Shown here piece by piece: positions 1-7,067 of a DNA stretch of 7,067 nt. The first letter of the stretch is position 1. Each line of letters begins with the position of its first letter. The position numbers were made by a program, and so were the translations under genes. Source of the stretch: Micromonosporaceae bacterium (lineage in GTDB: Bacteria > Actinomycetota > Actinomycetes > Mycobacteriales > Micromonosporaceae); contig DPJL01000315.1 of the NCBI GenBank assembly GCA_003543035.1, positions 6,183 through 13,249 of the forward strand, read 5' to 3'. The notes under the pieces were generated by a model. That model was not told where the DNA came from and did no database searches. It saw only the letters and a list, made by a program, of their open reading frames with translations.

Positions 1-81
1 GTGGCTCCCGACAGCATGGACAAGCACGTCGACAAGGGTGCCGACGCCGCCAAGGACGGAATCGACAAGATCGGCTCATAG
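1..81 (+). CDS. 3' fragment of a small Lys/Asp/Ala-rich protein, possibly MT0933-like antitoxin
   Basis: An open frame enters from the left edge and ends at TAG (79-81), leaving 26 residues rich in Lys, Asp, Ala and Gly with no aromatic residue. The heptad-like spacing of Lys and Asp (DKHVDKGADAAKDGIDKIG) suggests a soluble amphipathic helix. This pattern recalls the C-terminus of the small mycobacterial MT0933-like antitoxin family and, less well, CsbD-like stress proteins. The match is by composition and memory only. The first codon happens to be GTG, but with no upstream sequence it cannot be shown to be a start, so it is treated as a partial gene. A strong hairpin 16 bases after the stop fits the end of this transcription unit. 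Confidence 0.5.
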   Translation: MAPDSMDKHVDKGADAAKDGIDKIGS

Positions 82-96
82 ACCGTTGGTGGAGCT

Positions 97-129
97 CACA
101 TCCGTCGTCTATTGCAGGCGGCGGATGTG
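97..129 (+). terminator. 14-bp terminator-like hairpin overlapping the 3' end of the converging gene
   Basis: Positions 97-110 pair with 116-129 around a 5-base loop (ATTGC, 111-115). All 14 pairs form in plus-strand RNA, two of them as G-U wobbles (105/121 and 108/118). Minus-strand RNA would have A-C mismatches at those two positions, so the structure is better in the plus direction and fits termination of the gene ending at 81. No T-run follows, which is common for terminator-like hairpins in high-GC actinobacteria. The right half also encodes the last codons of the minus-strand gene. Termination activity is inferred from structure only. Confidence 0.6.
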
Positions 130-540
130 GCGTACCAGGCCACCTTCACACCAGTCGTGGTAATCGAACAGGGACGGCCTGGCGAGCAGCACCCGGGTGT
201 TGTGGGCCCAGGTCGCCATCAGCTCGTCGCCGTCCTCCTCCGCTTCCTCAACCAGTTTGCGCAGCTTGCGCCGGGGATGAGCCTTGAATCCGGTGCGGAT
301 CGCGTCGGCGGCGTAGATGTAGCAGCAGTGCAGCGCAAACCTGCGGGCCGGGCAGGCCGGATCCATCGCCAGGTCGAAGAGTGTCGAGATGAGACGGTCA
401 CCCGCGATCAACAGGTCCCAGTCTGGCGGCATCGAGCTCAGCGGCACTGAATCCGGCGAGTAGGCCCAGGCGCGCATTTCGTTCGGGCTGGGGTCGACCG
501 GGTTCGCAAATCCGTGAAACACCGCAGAGGTAGTGCTCAT
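109..540 (-). CDS. conserved-looking hypothetical protein, 143 aa
   Basis: This is a cytosolic-looking protein of unknown function, read on the minus strand. The start is ATG at 538-540: the minus strand carries GGAGGGG (plus positions 546-552) five bases before it, a near-ideal ribosome binding site. The same frame runs upstream to 603 without comparable support. There is no signal peptide or membrane segment. The protein has a Pro/Trp-rich N-terminal part, a helical centre (residues about 40-85, with Cys63, Cys72 and Cys73), a basic-then-acidic stretch (PRRKLRKLVEEAEEDGDE, residues 89-106) and a C-terminal FDYHDWCEGG motif (125-134). Codon usage and the strong ribosome site argue that it is real. 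It converges on the fragment at 1-81 and diverges from the lipoprotein gene. I do not recognise the family and assign no function. Confidence 0.72.
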   Translation of the reverse strand: MSTTSAVFHGFANPVDPSPNEMRAWAYSPDSVPLSSMPPDWDLLIAGDRLISTLFDLAMDPACPARRFALHCCYIYAADAIRTGFKAHPRRKLRKLVEEAEEDGDELMATWAHNTRVLLARPSLFDYHDWCEGGLVRHIRRLQ

Positions 541-545
541 CAGGA

Positions 546-552
546 CCCCTCC
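546..552 (-). promoter_or_regulatory. ribosome binding site fixing the start of the 109-540 gene
   Basis: Read on the minus strand this is GGAGGGG, then TCCTG, then ATG. The five-base spacing and strong anti-16S complementarity choose the start at 540 over the longer frame beginning at 603. Confidence 0.75.
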
Positions 553-696
553 ATAAACGAACATGCATGACAAATCGCGCATTGACCAGCGGCGTTGCTG
601 CAAGCCGCAACTTAGCGTGCTCAGGTGGTAGCAGGGAAGAGCCTTTCACCAATCCGTTATCGGAACCCGGTGGCAGGTTTGCGACTCGTCCAATAC

Positions 697-1770
697 ATGA
701 GACGCCTGATTGCCTGCCTTATCCTTATGGCCCTTGTTGCCGGTTGTACCCCGAAGAATGCCCCGGTGGGTGGGCCGGTGCTGTTAACCGATCGGGTGAG
801 CTGGGTCGATGTCCCGGTCGGTTATGAACCACAGCTCGAGTTCTATGACTCGGCCAACGGATATGCCCTATTCGTCAAATGGGAGCAGCAGCGAAAAGCA
901 GAGGCGATTCTCTTTCGTACCAAGGATGGCGGCGCCACGTGGCAGAAGCTGACCCATCCGCGGCCGGTCGCCGAAAACCAGCAGCTCTATGCCGCCGGCC
1001 CGCAGGACGTGGTGCTCTGGGCCGAGCCCCACGGCTGGTATGTCTCACAAGACAGTGGAGATTCCTGGCAAGAGACAAAGGAAGATCAGACGAGTACCGA
1101 CTTCGGCCGCTTCTTTATCGACTATGGCCCCGGCTACGCGGGCCCGGCGCTGATCCGTGATCGCGAACAGCCCGGTCAGACCTCGCCTGTCCCACCCGGT
1201 TTCGAGCACGCGAGGCTGACCAACGACTCCGCTCGCGTGTGGCTCGCCGCGGTCAAGAATGGGCAGCCGATAACGACACGTCGCGGGACGGGCGACTTTG
1301 AGCCGGTGTCAGTGCCCAAGCAGCCGGGCCGCGATGCCATCCACGCCAGGGTGGACATAGCGGCCGGCGACGTCTGGCTGATCGCCGAACAGGACTCGGT
1401 CATGACCAGCAGTGGGACCAGGGGCGTGGCCCGCGCTTCAGTGCTCAAGGGGACGGGGTTGCCGCTGGTCTGGCAGCTGGTCAACGGGGCGTGGGTGGCG
1501 CGCCCGTTCACCGGGATCGAGGAGAAGCCGGGCTGGCCCTATTCGGTCGCGCCGGTTGGTGATGGTGCCCTGATCGTGGCCGGAGGCGGGCAGACCGGCT
1601 ACTTCCGGGGCGGCTTTTACCCGGTACTCAATATGCAAAATCTGGATTGGGTTTCGGCATTGCCGGACGGAACAGTGCTGGGGCGGACCAATCGGGCGGG
1701 CACCGTCTACCTGGGACAGGGGACCGGAATGGCGAGGAATTGGGTGAGGGTGGAGGTATCGCGCGCATAA
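697..1770 (+). CDS. secreted lipoprotein with Asp-box (BNR) motifs, probable beta-propeller
   Basis: This 357-residue protein is probably exported and lipid-anchored at the cell surface. With the ATG at 697 it begins MRRLIACLILMALVAGC: a basic n-region, a hydrophobic core and a lipobox (V14-A15-G16-C17). That fixes the start here rather than at the in-frame GTG at 625, which would bury the signal peptide; no clear Shine-Dalgarno precedes 697. The mature part has two Asp-box motifs, TKDGGATW (75-82) and SQDSGDSW (117-124), which in sialidase/BNR-like proteins lie on turns between blades of a beta-propeller. The rest is rich in Gly, Trp, Pro and short beta-like segments. No sialidase catalytic set is recognised, so a binding or structural role is as likely as an enzyme. 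It ends one base before the clpB operator, and its stop lies 27 bases from the clpB start. Orthologue and substrate are unknown. Confidence 0.82.
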   Translation: MRRLIACLILMALVAGCTPKNAPVGGPVLLTDRVSWVDVPVGYEPQLEFYDSANGYALFVKWEQQRKAEAILFRTKDGGATWQKLTHPRPVAENQQLYAAGPQDVVLWAEPHGWYVSQDSGDSWQETKEDQTSTDFGRFFIDYGPGYAGPALIRDREQPGQTSPVPPGFEHARLTNDSARVWLAAVKNGQPITTRRGTGDFEPVSVPKQPGRDAIHARVDIAAGDVWLIAEQDSVMTSSGTRGVARASVLKGTGLPLVWQLVNGAWVARPFTGIEEKPGWPYSVAPVGDGALIVAGGGQTGYFRGGFYPVLNMQNLDWVSALPDGTVLGRTNRAGTVYLGQGTGMARNWVRVEVSRA

Positions 1771-1791
1771 GTTGAGTCGGCTAGACTCAAC
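1771..1791 (+). promoter_or_regulatory. HAIR element (HspR operator) overlapping a clpB -10 box
   Basis: Perfect 8-base arms GTTGAGTC (1771-1778) and GACTCAAC (1784-1791) flank GGCTA. Read against the HspR-associated inverted repeat, CTTGAGT-N7-ACTCAAG, the core TTGAGT-N7-ACTCAA matches with exactly seven bases between the half-sites; only the outermost C/G pair is swapped to G/C. HspR, assisted by DnaK, represses heat-shock genes including clpB in mycobacteria and Streptomyces (family knowledge). The right half contains TAGACT (1782-1787), a TANNNT-type -10 box ten bases before the clpB ATG, so bound HspR would cover the promoter directly. No good -35 is visible. Confidence 0.85.
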
Positions 1792-1797
1792 TCTGCT

Positions 1798-4353
<2,556 letters not shown>

Positions 4354-4358
4354 GCCGC

Positions 4359-4380
4359 GGCTCCTCCTCAGGACGGAGCC
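4359..4380 (+). terminator. terminator-like hairpin after clpB
   Basis: GGCTCC (4359-4364) pairs with GGAGCC (4375-4380). Inside, TCC (4365-4367) pairs with GGA (4371-4373), leaving a bulged C (4374) and a TCA loop. It begins five bases after the clpB stop and is followed by TGATTCCATCT, a weak T-containing tail. It could end the clpB transcript. Moderate because the stem is interrupted. Confidence 0.5.
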
Positions 4381-4422
4381 TGATTCCATCTGAAGTGCCA
4401 GGCGAGCAGGTGGCTCTGGGTC

Positions 4423-4428
4423 TACGGT
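4423..4428 (+). promoter_or_regulatory. candidate -10 box for a leaderless membrane-protein mRNA
   Basis: TACGGT fits the actinobacterial TANNNT pattern and sits six bases before the ATG at 4435, the distance at which transcription would start at the A of the start codon. No Shine-Dalgarno is present. No convincing -35 is seen, so confidence is limited. Confidence 0.35.
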
Positions 4429-4434
4429 GATCCT

Positions 4435-5073
4435 ATGTCTTACACGACGCCCCCCTCCGGGTACCTCGTTCCGGAGCCGCCCGCCGGCGGGCCGGCTCGC
4501 CCTGGCACCGTCAGCTTTGCGAGCATCCTGCTCTACTTGATGGCCTTCCTGAGCCTGATCTCGGCCGTGCTCGCCATCTATCAGACGACCTACATGACGC
4601 AGGAGAAGCTCGAGAAGGTCTTCAAGGACGGTGGGTATCCCACCGACCAAGCCGAGGCGGCGGCCGCGTTCACGCCCATCGGCCTCTATGCGGCGGCGGC
4701 CTTCGGCATCCTGTTCGCGGTGCTCTACGTGGTGCTTGCCATCTTTGTGGGCAAGGGCAAGCAATGGGCTCGCATCACGACCTGGGTGATCGGTGGGCTC
4801 GCCATCTGCTGCGGCGCCTTCGGCCTCCTCGGCACTGCCGCCAGCAGCAGCTTCAGCGGCATGGGCGCACCGAGCGGGGTGGACTCCAAGAAGGTCGCGG
4901 AGGACACGGCCGCGCTGCTTCCCGGCTGGATCACCCCGGTCAGCACGGTCCTCGGCGTGATCTCCCTACTGGCCGCGATCCTGGTGGTCATCCTGCTGGC
5001 GCTGCCGCCGTCGGGCCCGTTCTTCCGCAAGCTTGAGCCGGTCTGGACGCCGCCCAGCAACCCGATGCCGTAG
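4435..5073 (+). CDS. four-helix integral membrane protein of unknown function
   Basis: This 212-residue protein has a Pro/Gly-rich N-terminal segment (residues 1-24) typical of small actinobacterial membrane proteins, then four predicted membrane helices at about 26-49, 82-105, 113-135 and 166-190. Between helices 1 and 2 is a charged loop (TQEKLEKVFKDGGYPTDQ, 55-72); between 3 and 4 is a Ser/Gly/Asp-containing loop (136-163). The tail is short and Pro-rich. A paired cysteine (C125-C126) lies within helix 3. No catalytic or transport signature is seen. The gene starts 81 bases after clpB, behind a terminator-like hairpin and its own -10-like box, and ends before a strong hairpin, so it looks monocistronic. 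Its position between clpB and pyrE recalls the unrelated-looking Rv0383c slot in M. tuberculosis; I do not claim orthology. Confidence 0.85.
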   Translation: MSYTTPPSGYLVPEPPAGGPARPGTVSFASILLYLMAFLSLISAVLAIYQTTYMTQEKLEKVFKDGGYPTDQAEAAAAFTPIGLYAAAAFGILFAVLYVVLAIFVGKGKQWARITTWVIGGLAICCGAFGLLGTAASSSFSGMGAPSGVDSKKVAEDTAALLPGWITPVSTVLGVISLLAAILVVILLALPPSGPFFRKLEPVWTPPSNPMP

Positions 5074-5097
5074 GGCTAATCTCTATATCAGCCTTTC

Positions 5098-5131
5098 CCG
5101 GGCACCTTCCGAATCATCGGGAGGTGCCCGG
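5098..5131 (+). terminator. strong 15-bp hairpin between the membrane protein and SDR genes
   Basis: Positions 5098-5112 pair with 5117-5131 around the four-base loop ATCA: 14 Watson-Crick pairs plus one G-U (5108/5121). The outer part CCGGGCACCT / AGGTGCCCGG is perfect. It lies 24 bases after the membrane-protein stop and 26 bases before the SDR start. No U-tract follows, so this would be a tail-less actinobacterial terminator. It could instead sit in the SDR leader if transcription begins in the A/T-rich stretch just upstream (5077-5090). Confidence 0.65.
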
Positions 5132-5145
5132 CTCCGCTGCAACCT

Positions 5146-5153
5146 AGAGGTGG
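5146..5153 (+). promoter_or_regulatory. ribosome binding site of the SDR gene
   Basis: AGAGGTGG lies four bases before the ATG at 5158. It supports this start and contrasts with the genes on either side, which lack a Shine-Dalgarno, so this mRNA should carry a leader. Confidence 0.65.
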
Positions 5154-5157
5154 ACCG

Positions 5158-6006
5158 ATGACCTCCGTAGCCACACCAGACTCGTCCGCTGAAGCCGTGC
5201 CCAAGGTCGCCGGAGGCAGTAACCTCCGGCTGGCCCTCGTCACCGGTGCCTCCGCCGGTATCGGTAAGGCCTTCGCAGTGCGGCTTGCCAACGACGGCTG
5301 GGATCTGGTTCTGGTGGCACGGGATGCGCAACGGCTCGACGAGCTGTGCACATCGCTGTCCGAGACGTATTCGGTTAAGGCGACACCGCTGCCAGCCGAC
5401 CTGGCCACTCCGTCCGGAGTGGAGAGTGTCGAGGCGAAGCTTCGGGCCGAACCGTTCGACCTGCTCGTCAACAACGCGGGCCTGTCACTGCACACGCCTT
5501 TCCTCAAATCGACCGTGGAGCAAGAGCTCTACTTGCTCTCCGTCAACGTGCATGCTGTGATGCGACTAACTCACGCCGTTTTACCAGGCATGGTTACCCG
5601 GCGTAGGGGGAACGTTATCAATGTGTCTTCCGTGGCCGGGTTCGGAGCCACAATGCCTGGTAGTACCTACCCTGCTAGCAAGGCATGGGTGACCAACTTC
5701 AGCGAATCGGTAGCCCTGTCAGTGGCCCGGCACGGGGTCAAGGTGCTGGCACTCTGCCCCGGTTTCACCAGATCCGAGTTTCACTCCCGAGCCGGCATAG
5801 ACATGAGTAAAACCCCGAACTGGTTCTGGTTGCAGGCGCCCAAGGTTGTTGATGAGGCACTGCGTGACCTCGGCAAAGGCCGAACGGTCAGCATTCCCAA
5901 CTGGAAGTACAAGATCGTCGTTGGCTTCATGCGGCACACTCCGACGCGTCTGTTGCGCCGCATGGCACGCGGCGCGAGAGTGCGAACGGGACGCGATACC
6001 GAATAG
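5158..6006 (+). CDS. classical short-chain dehydrogenase/reductase (SDR), probably NADP(H)-dependent
   Basis: This 282-residue oxidoreductase has a Rossmann fold and an unknown substrate. After a 22-residue polar N-terminal extension come the nucleotide-binding TGASAGIG (29-36), Arg55 at the end of the second strand (VLVARD, which usually favours NADP(H)), NNAG (105-108) and the full catalytic tetrad Asn130, Ser158, Tyr171 and Lys175 (YPASK). A CPG motif follows at about residue 202. The C-terminus is strongly basic, with alternating hydrophobic residues (YKIVVGFMRHTPTRLLRRMA), and could bind membrane or acidic partners. The overall look is that of DltE-type SDRs, many of which act on lipids or carbonyls in mycobacteria; that is family context, not evidence. 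The ATG at 5158 has a good ribosome site. pyrE begins 47 bases after its stop, and nothing links the two functionally. Confidence 0.92.
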   Translation: MTSVATPDSSAEAVPKVAGGSNLRLALVTGASAGIGKAFAVRLANDGWDLVLVARDAQRLDELCTSLSETYSVKATPLPADLATPSGVESVEAKLRAEPFDLLVNNAGLSLHTPFLKSTVEQELYLLSVNVHAVMRLTHAVLPGMVTRRRGNVINVSSVAGFGATMPGSTYPASKAWVTNFSESVALSVARHGVKVLALCPGFTRSEFHSRAGIDMSKTPNWFWLQAPKVVDEALRDLGKGRTVSIPNWKYKIVVGFMRHTPTRLLRRMARGARVRTGRDTE

Positions 6007-6040
6007 CACACCCGGGTTAGCCAGCATTCATCACGCGTTG

Positions 6041-6046
6041 TAGTCT
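6041..6046 (+). promoter_or_regulatory. candidate -10 box for leaderless pyrE mRNA
   Basis: TAGTCT fits TANNNT and ends seven bases before the A of the pyrE ATG, the spacing expected if that A is the transcription start. There is no Shine-Dalgarno before the ATG. The best -35-like match, TTAGCC (6017-6022), is weak, so this rests on the -10 and its position. Confidence 0.45.
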
Positions 6047-6053
6047 CGCTTCC

Positions 6054-6584
6054 ATGTCCGCACGCGACGAACTCCGTAAATTCATCACTGATCTAGCGGT
6101 GGTACGGGGCGAGTTCGTTCTTTCATCGGGTGCGACATCGGATTGGTACCTGGACATGCGTCGACTGACGCTCGATCACCGTGCGGCACCGCTAATCGGC
6201 CGCGTGATGAACGAGCTCACCGCAGACTGGCAGTTCGAAGCCGTCGGCGGGTTGACGATGGGTGCCGATCCGGTTGCCGCCGCGATGATGCACACATCGA
6301 GCCGTCCGTTGGATGCGTTCGTTGTACGAAAGGCGGACAAGGTACACGGACTGCAGCGCCGGGTCGAAGGACCTGATGTCTCAGGCCGTAAGGTGCTCGC
6401 TGTCGAAGACGTCAACACTACGGGGAGTAGCGTTCTCACCGCAGTCGAGGCGCTCCGCGAGGCGGGTGCCGAGGTCATCGGCGTTGCGGTTATTGTCGAT
6501 CGAGGCGCGGGTGAAGCGGTTCGTACCGCCGGACTGTCATATCGAGCCGCCTATACGTTGGCCGACCTTGACCTGTCGGCCTAA
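6054..6584 (+). CDS. pyrE: orotate phosphoribosyltransferase
   Basis: This enzyme makes orotidine 5'-phosphate and pyrophosphate from orotate and PRPP, the fifth step of de novo UMP synthesis, in the cytosol. The 176-residue protein has the family landmarks in order: N-terminal LSSGATSDWYLDMRR (23-37, orotate-side region), GGLTMGADPVA (65-75), the flexible catalytic loop RKADKVHG (92-99, with K93, K96 and H98) and the PRPP-binding motif VLAVEDVNTTGSS (114-126) with the acidic pair E118-D119. It closely resembles the M. tuberculosis PyrE (Rv0382c) as I remember it, which also lies close to clpB. Asn121 inside the PRPP loop replaces the more usual small or hydroxyl residue but should be tolerated. 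No UMP-synthase fusion partner is present. It probably has its own leaderless promoter. Confidence 0.94.
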   Translation: MSARDELRKFITDLAVVRGEFVLSSGATSDWYLDMRRLTLDHRAAPLIGRVMNELTADWQFEAVGGLTMGADPVAAAMMHTSSRPLDAFVVRKADKVHGLQRRVEGPDVSGRKVLAVEDVNTTGSSVLTAVEALREAGAEVIGVAVIVDRGAGEAVRTAGLSYRAAYTLADLDLSA

Positions 6585-6593
6585 CGGAAGTCA

Positions 6594-6623
6594 GATCCGT
6601 ACCTGCTAATATGTAGGTGGATC
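6594..6623 (+). promoter_or_regulatory. candidate arsR promoter with overlapping inverted-repeat operator
   Basis: Left half-site GATCC (6594-6598) plus ACCT (6601-6604) mirrors AGGT (6615-6618) plus GGATC (6619-6623), with two extra bases (GT) in the left arm. The ten-base centre contains TAATAT (6607-6612), the best -10-like box in the gap. ArsR/SmtB repressors typically bind imperfect dyads overlapping their own promoter (family knowledge), so autoregulation here is a reasonable inference. No clear -35 is seen. As RNA the same dyad could form a hairpin ending the pyrE transcript. Confidence 0.5.
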
Positions 6624-6635
6624 GATGCTGTTGTT

Positions 6636-6641
6636 GGAAGG
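6636..6641 (+). promoter_or_regulatory. ribosome binding site deciding the arsR start (GTG, not ATG)
   Basis: GGAAGG directly abuts the ATG at 6642, leaving no spacing for initiation there. It is nine bases before the in-frame GTG at 6651, a workable distance, so GTG is chosen as the start. Confidence 0.6.
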
Positions 6642-6650
6642 ATGGATCAC

Positions 6651-7019
6651 GTGGGAACTGCCCTGGTGGAAACCCCGCTGCCTCAGATCTCGCCGCTTGC
6701 CGGCGAGCCAATCGAACGCGCTGATGCCGAGCGTCTCGCCGGCGTCTTGAAGGCACTCGCCGACCCGGCCCGGCTCCGGCTTCTCAGCCTGATTCAGTCG
6801 GCTCCGGAGGGTGAGGCCTGCGTCTGCGACCTGACCGCCCCGCTGGGCCTGTCCCAGCCAACCGTTAGCCACCACCTGCGCATCCTCACCGAGGCCGGTC
6901 TTCTGAACCGGGACAAGCGCGGCGTGTGGGCTTACTACAGCCTGGTGCCGTCGGCTATTGCCACCGTCGCCGAGCTGCTGACTCCGCCTCGCAAGCGCGC
7001 CACCAAGAAGGCTCGCTGA
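6651..7019 (+). CDS. arsR: ArsR/SmtB-family metalloid-responsive repressor
   Basis: This is a winged-helix repressor that leaves DNA on binding a metal or metalloid. From the GTG at 6651 it has 122 residues. The family LADPARLRLL segment is at 36-45. The sensor motif ACVCDL (56-61), with Cys57 and Cys59, sits at the start of the DNA-binding region as in arsenite-type ArsR proteins. The recognition helix is LSQPTVSHHLRIL (67-79), and the wing follows as NRDKRGVWAYYSLV (86-99). The C-terminus is basic (RKRATKKAR). Cys57 and Cys59 are its only cysteines, so As(III)/Sb(III) binding through a two-Cys site is the best guess; in E. coli ArsR two such cysteines suffice (family knowledge). It resembles M. 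tuberculosis Rv2642. No arsenic transporter or reductase gene is visible, probably because the contig ends 48 bases later. A different thiophilic metal cannot be excluded. Confidence 0.9.
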   Translation: MGTALVETPLPQISPLAGEPIERADAERLAGVLKALADPARLRLLSLIQSAPEGEACVCDLTAPLGLSQPTVSHHLRILTEAGLLNRDKRGVWAYYSLVPSAIATVAELLTPPRKRATKKAR

Positions 7020-7038
7020 CTGATATTCGCGACGGGCG

Positions 7039-7055
7039 CACGGTTACCGACCGTG
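7039..7055 (+). terminator. short hairpin after arsR, ending at the adapter
   Basis: CACGGT (7039-7044) and ACCGTG (7050-7055) form a six-pair stem around TACCG. It begins 20 bases after the arsR stop. It could be a terminator or an operator for a downstream gene; since it is the last genomic sequence before adapter, its downstream context is lost. Confidence 0.3.
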
Positions 7056-7067
7056 AGATCGGAAGAG
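7056..7067 (+). other. Illumina TruSeq adapter remnant at contig end
   Basis: The last 12 bases, AGATCGGAAGAG, are identical to the first 12 bases of the standard Illumina TruSeq read-through adapter. An exact 12-base match placed precisely at the end of the sequence is best explained as untrimmed adapter and not genome. True sequence probably stops at about 7055. Confidence 0.9.

Noticed and set aside
112..450. A plus-strand 112-codon frame opposite the 109-540 gene
   Set aside because: The minus-strand frame has the strong ribosome site and the more protein-like composition; this frame is Arg/Gly/Val-rich and has no Shine-Dalgarno.
589..618. Small inverted repeat GCGGC/GCCGC and a TAGCGT box before the lipoprotein gene
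   Set aside because: The stem is only five pairs with a large imperfect loop, and the -10-like box has no -35 at a usable distance; both are expected by chance in GC-rich DNA.
625..696. Upstream GTG start for the lipoprotein gene
   Set aside because: It would add 24 residues before the signal peptide and block lipoprotein export; the ATG at 697 gives a canonical n-region and lipobox.
6568..6612. TTGACC (6568-6573) as the -35 of arsR
   Set aside because: It is 33 bases from the TAATAT box, far beyond the usual 16-19, and it lies inside the pyrE coding sequence.
6642..6650. ATG at 6642 as the arsR start
   Set aside because: The GGAAGG ribosome site directly abuts this ATG, leaving no spacing; the GTG at 6651 is in frame at a workable distance.

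Overview
This is a GC-rich actinobacterial stretch, most likely from a mycobacterium or close relative (order Mycobacteriales). The reasons are a HAIR-type inverted repeat in front of clpB, ATG codons placed directly downstream of TANNNT-type -10 boxes with no Shine-Dalgarno sequence, a pyrE of the mycobacterial type close to clpB (I recall clpB and pyrE also being near each other in M. tuberculosis), and an ArsR resembling mycobacterial arsenic sensors. The species cannot be fixed from the window. It behaves like a whole short contig: it opens inside a gene and closes on 12 bases identical to the start of the Illumina TruSeq adapter (7056-7067), which should be trimmed.

Layout. Positions 1-81 are the 3' tail of a small plus-strand gene with a Lys/Asp/Ala-rich helical end, followed by a 14-bp hairpin (97-129). 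A minus-strand gene of unknown function (109-540) converges on that hairpin, and the hairpin covers its last codons. Divergent from it, all remaining genes lie on the plus strand: a lipoprotein with two Asp-box (BNR) motifs (697-1770); the ClpB disaggregase (1798-4353) behind a HAIR operator (1771-1791); a four-helix membrane protein (4435-5073); a strong 15-bp hairpin (5098-5131); a classical short-chain dehydrogenase (5158-6006); pyrE (6054-6584); and an ArsR/SmtB repressor (6651-7019) with a candidate operator overlapping its -10 box. A small hairpin (7039-7055) touches the adapter.

How the genes relate. They share a strand but probably not one operon. Terminator-like hairpins follow clpB and the membrane protein, and clpB, the membrane protein and pyrE each have their own -10-like box 6-10 nt before the ATG, suggesting separate, largely leaderless transcripts. 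clpB is a heat-shock gene expected to be repressed by HspR. pyrE is pyrimidine biosynthesis housekeeping. arsR probably regulates itself and a metalloid-resistance gene lying beyond the contig end. No CRISPR array, insertion sequence, phage gene, tRNA or rRNA is seen, and I do not see a convincing new multi-gene system. The points most worth following up are the regulatory structures, the uncharacterised lipoprotein and membrane protein, and the adapter artefact.
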